From Membranipora membranacea (taxonomy: Eukaryota > Bryozoa > Gymnolaemata > Cheilostomatida > Membraniporidae), in NCBI GenBank assembly GCA_914767715.1, contig OU612070.1, positions 8,823,501 to 8,883,500 on the forward strand: a stretch of DNA of 60,000 nucleotides, given 5' to 3'. The notes under the pieces are model-generated. The model was not told where the DNA came from, ran no database searches, and saw only the letters and a list, made by a program, of their open reading frames with translations. This document shows positions 59,793-60,000 of this stretch, in pieces; within the stretch, counting starts at the first letter, position 1; every line of letters begins with the position of its first letter. The translations under genes were made by a program, and so were the position numbers.

Positions 59793-60000
59793 TACAATAT
59801 TTGTGATCTTTGATCATCACACAATTCAAATACTAATGTCTATTTCTTGGTGACTAGGGTATGAATGCAGGTTGAATATTGAGATTGGATTGAATGTTCT
59901 ATAATTACCTGCTGTGTACAAATTTGGAGAAAACATGTGAGGATTTGTGATTTTTCAATGTTTTCCAATTTTGTTCATATTGTCCATAGGACTGCCGCAT
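59793..60000. other. Right edge, no feature seen
   Basis: AT-rich sequence upstream of the 74-codon frame. No TATA box or clear splice site could be supported. Confidence 0.4.

Overview
The window is intron-rich, AT-rich nuclear DNA from an animal, most likely a non-vertebrate metazoan. The evidence is GT-AG introns, a zona pellucida gene, a pentraxin gene and clear counterparts of human TTC19, ARL6IP4 and C19orf47. The species cannot be named from sequence alone. Almost every listed open frame of 60-130 codons is an exon, a shadow or intron noise; the real genes had to be assembled from exons by matching splice sites and reading phase.

Layout. 1-16 kb is mostly non-coding: a probable small minus-strand gene start (TATA promoter near 4.05 kb, exon at 3430-3525), an isolated plus-strand exon (1230-1339), a LINE reverse-transcriptase remnant (8.2-8.5 kb), a 1.36-kb near-palindrome (8610-9972), several fold-back elements and a mariner-like element carrying a tRNA-like core (12501-12980). 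16.1-20.0 kb holds a very recent 2,161-bp tandem duplication with a 475-bp segment from 5.7 kb upstream stitched into the junction. 19.3-30.5 kb (+) is a composite transmembrane protein: signal peptide, chitin-binding type-2-like domain, pentraxin domain, six-cysteine (Shisa/WBP1-like) module, one membrane span and a cytoplasmic tail of about ten 17-residue repeats ending in LPSY. I know of no named gene with this architecture and regard it as the most interesting object here. 31.2-33.9 kb (-) is ARL6IP4; 35.2-41.6 kb (+) is a C19orf47-type SAM-domain protein, divergent from it. 45.2-54.0 kb (+) is a ZP-domain membrane protein built from ten exons. 55.2-59.6 kb (-) is TTC19, a mitochondrial TPR protein, with a closed 74-codon frame ending 13 nt before its start codon.

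The ARL6IP4, C19orf47, ZP and TTC19 models each close in frame from ATG to stop (194, 503, 480 and 412 aa). The pentraxin gene closes except for one connecting exon between 20750 and 21727.

The introns and spacers are full of small fold-back elements of at least five families. Several retain exact target-site duplications, so they can be classed: a hAT-like family with 8-9 bp duplications, a family with a 9-bp duplication, and a TA-flanked mariner-like element. tRNA-derived SINE pieces are also present. Some insertions sit within a few bases of a splice donor or stop codon. The genes are not an operon; they are independent, with convergent and divergent neighbours, and no common pathway is evident.
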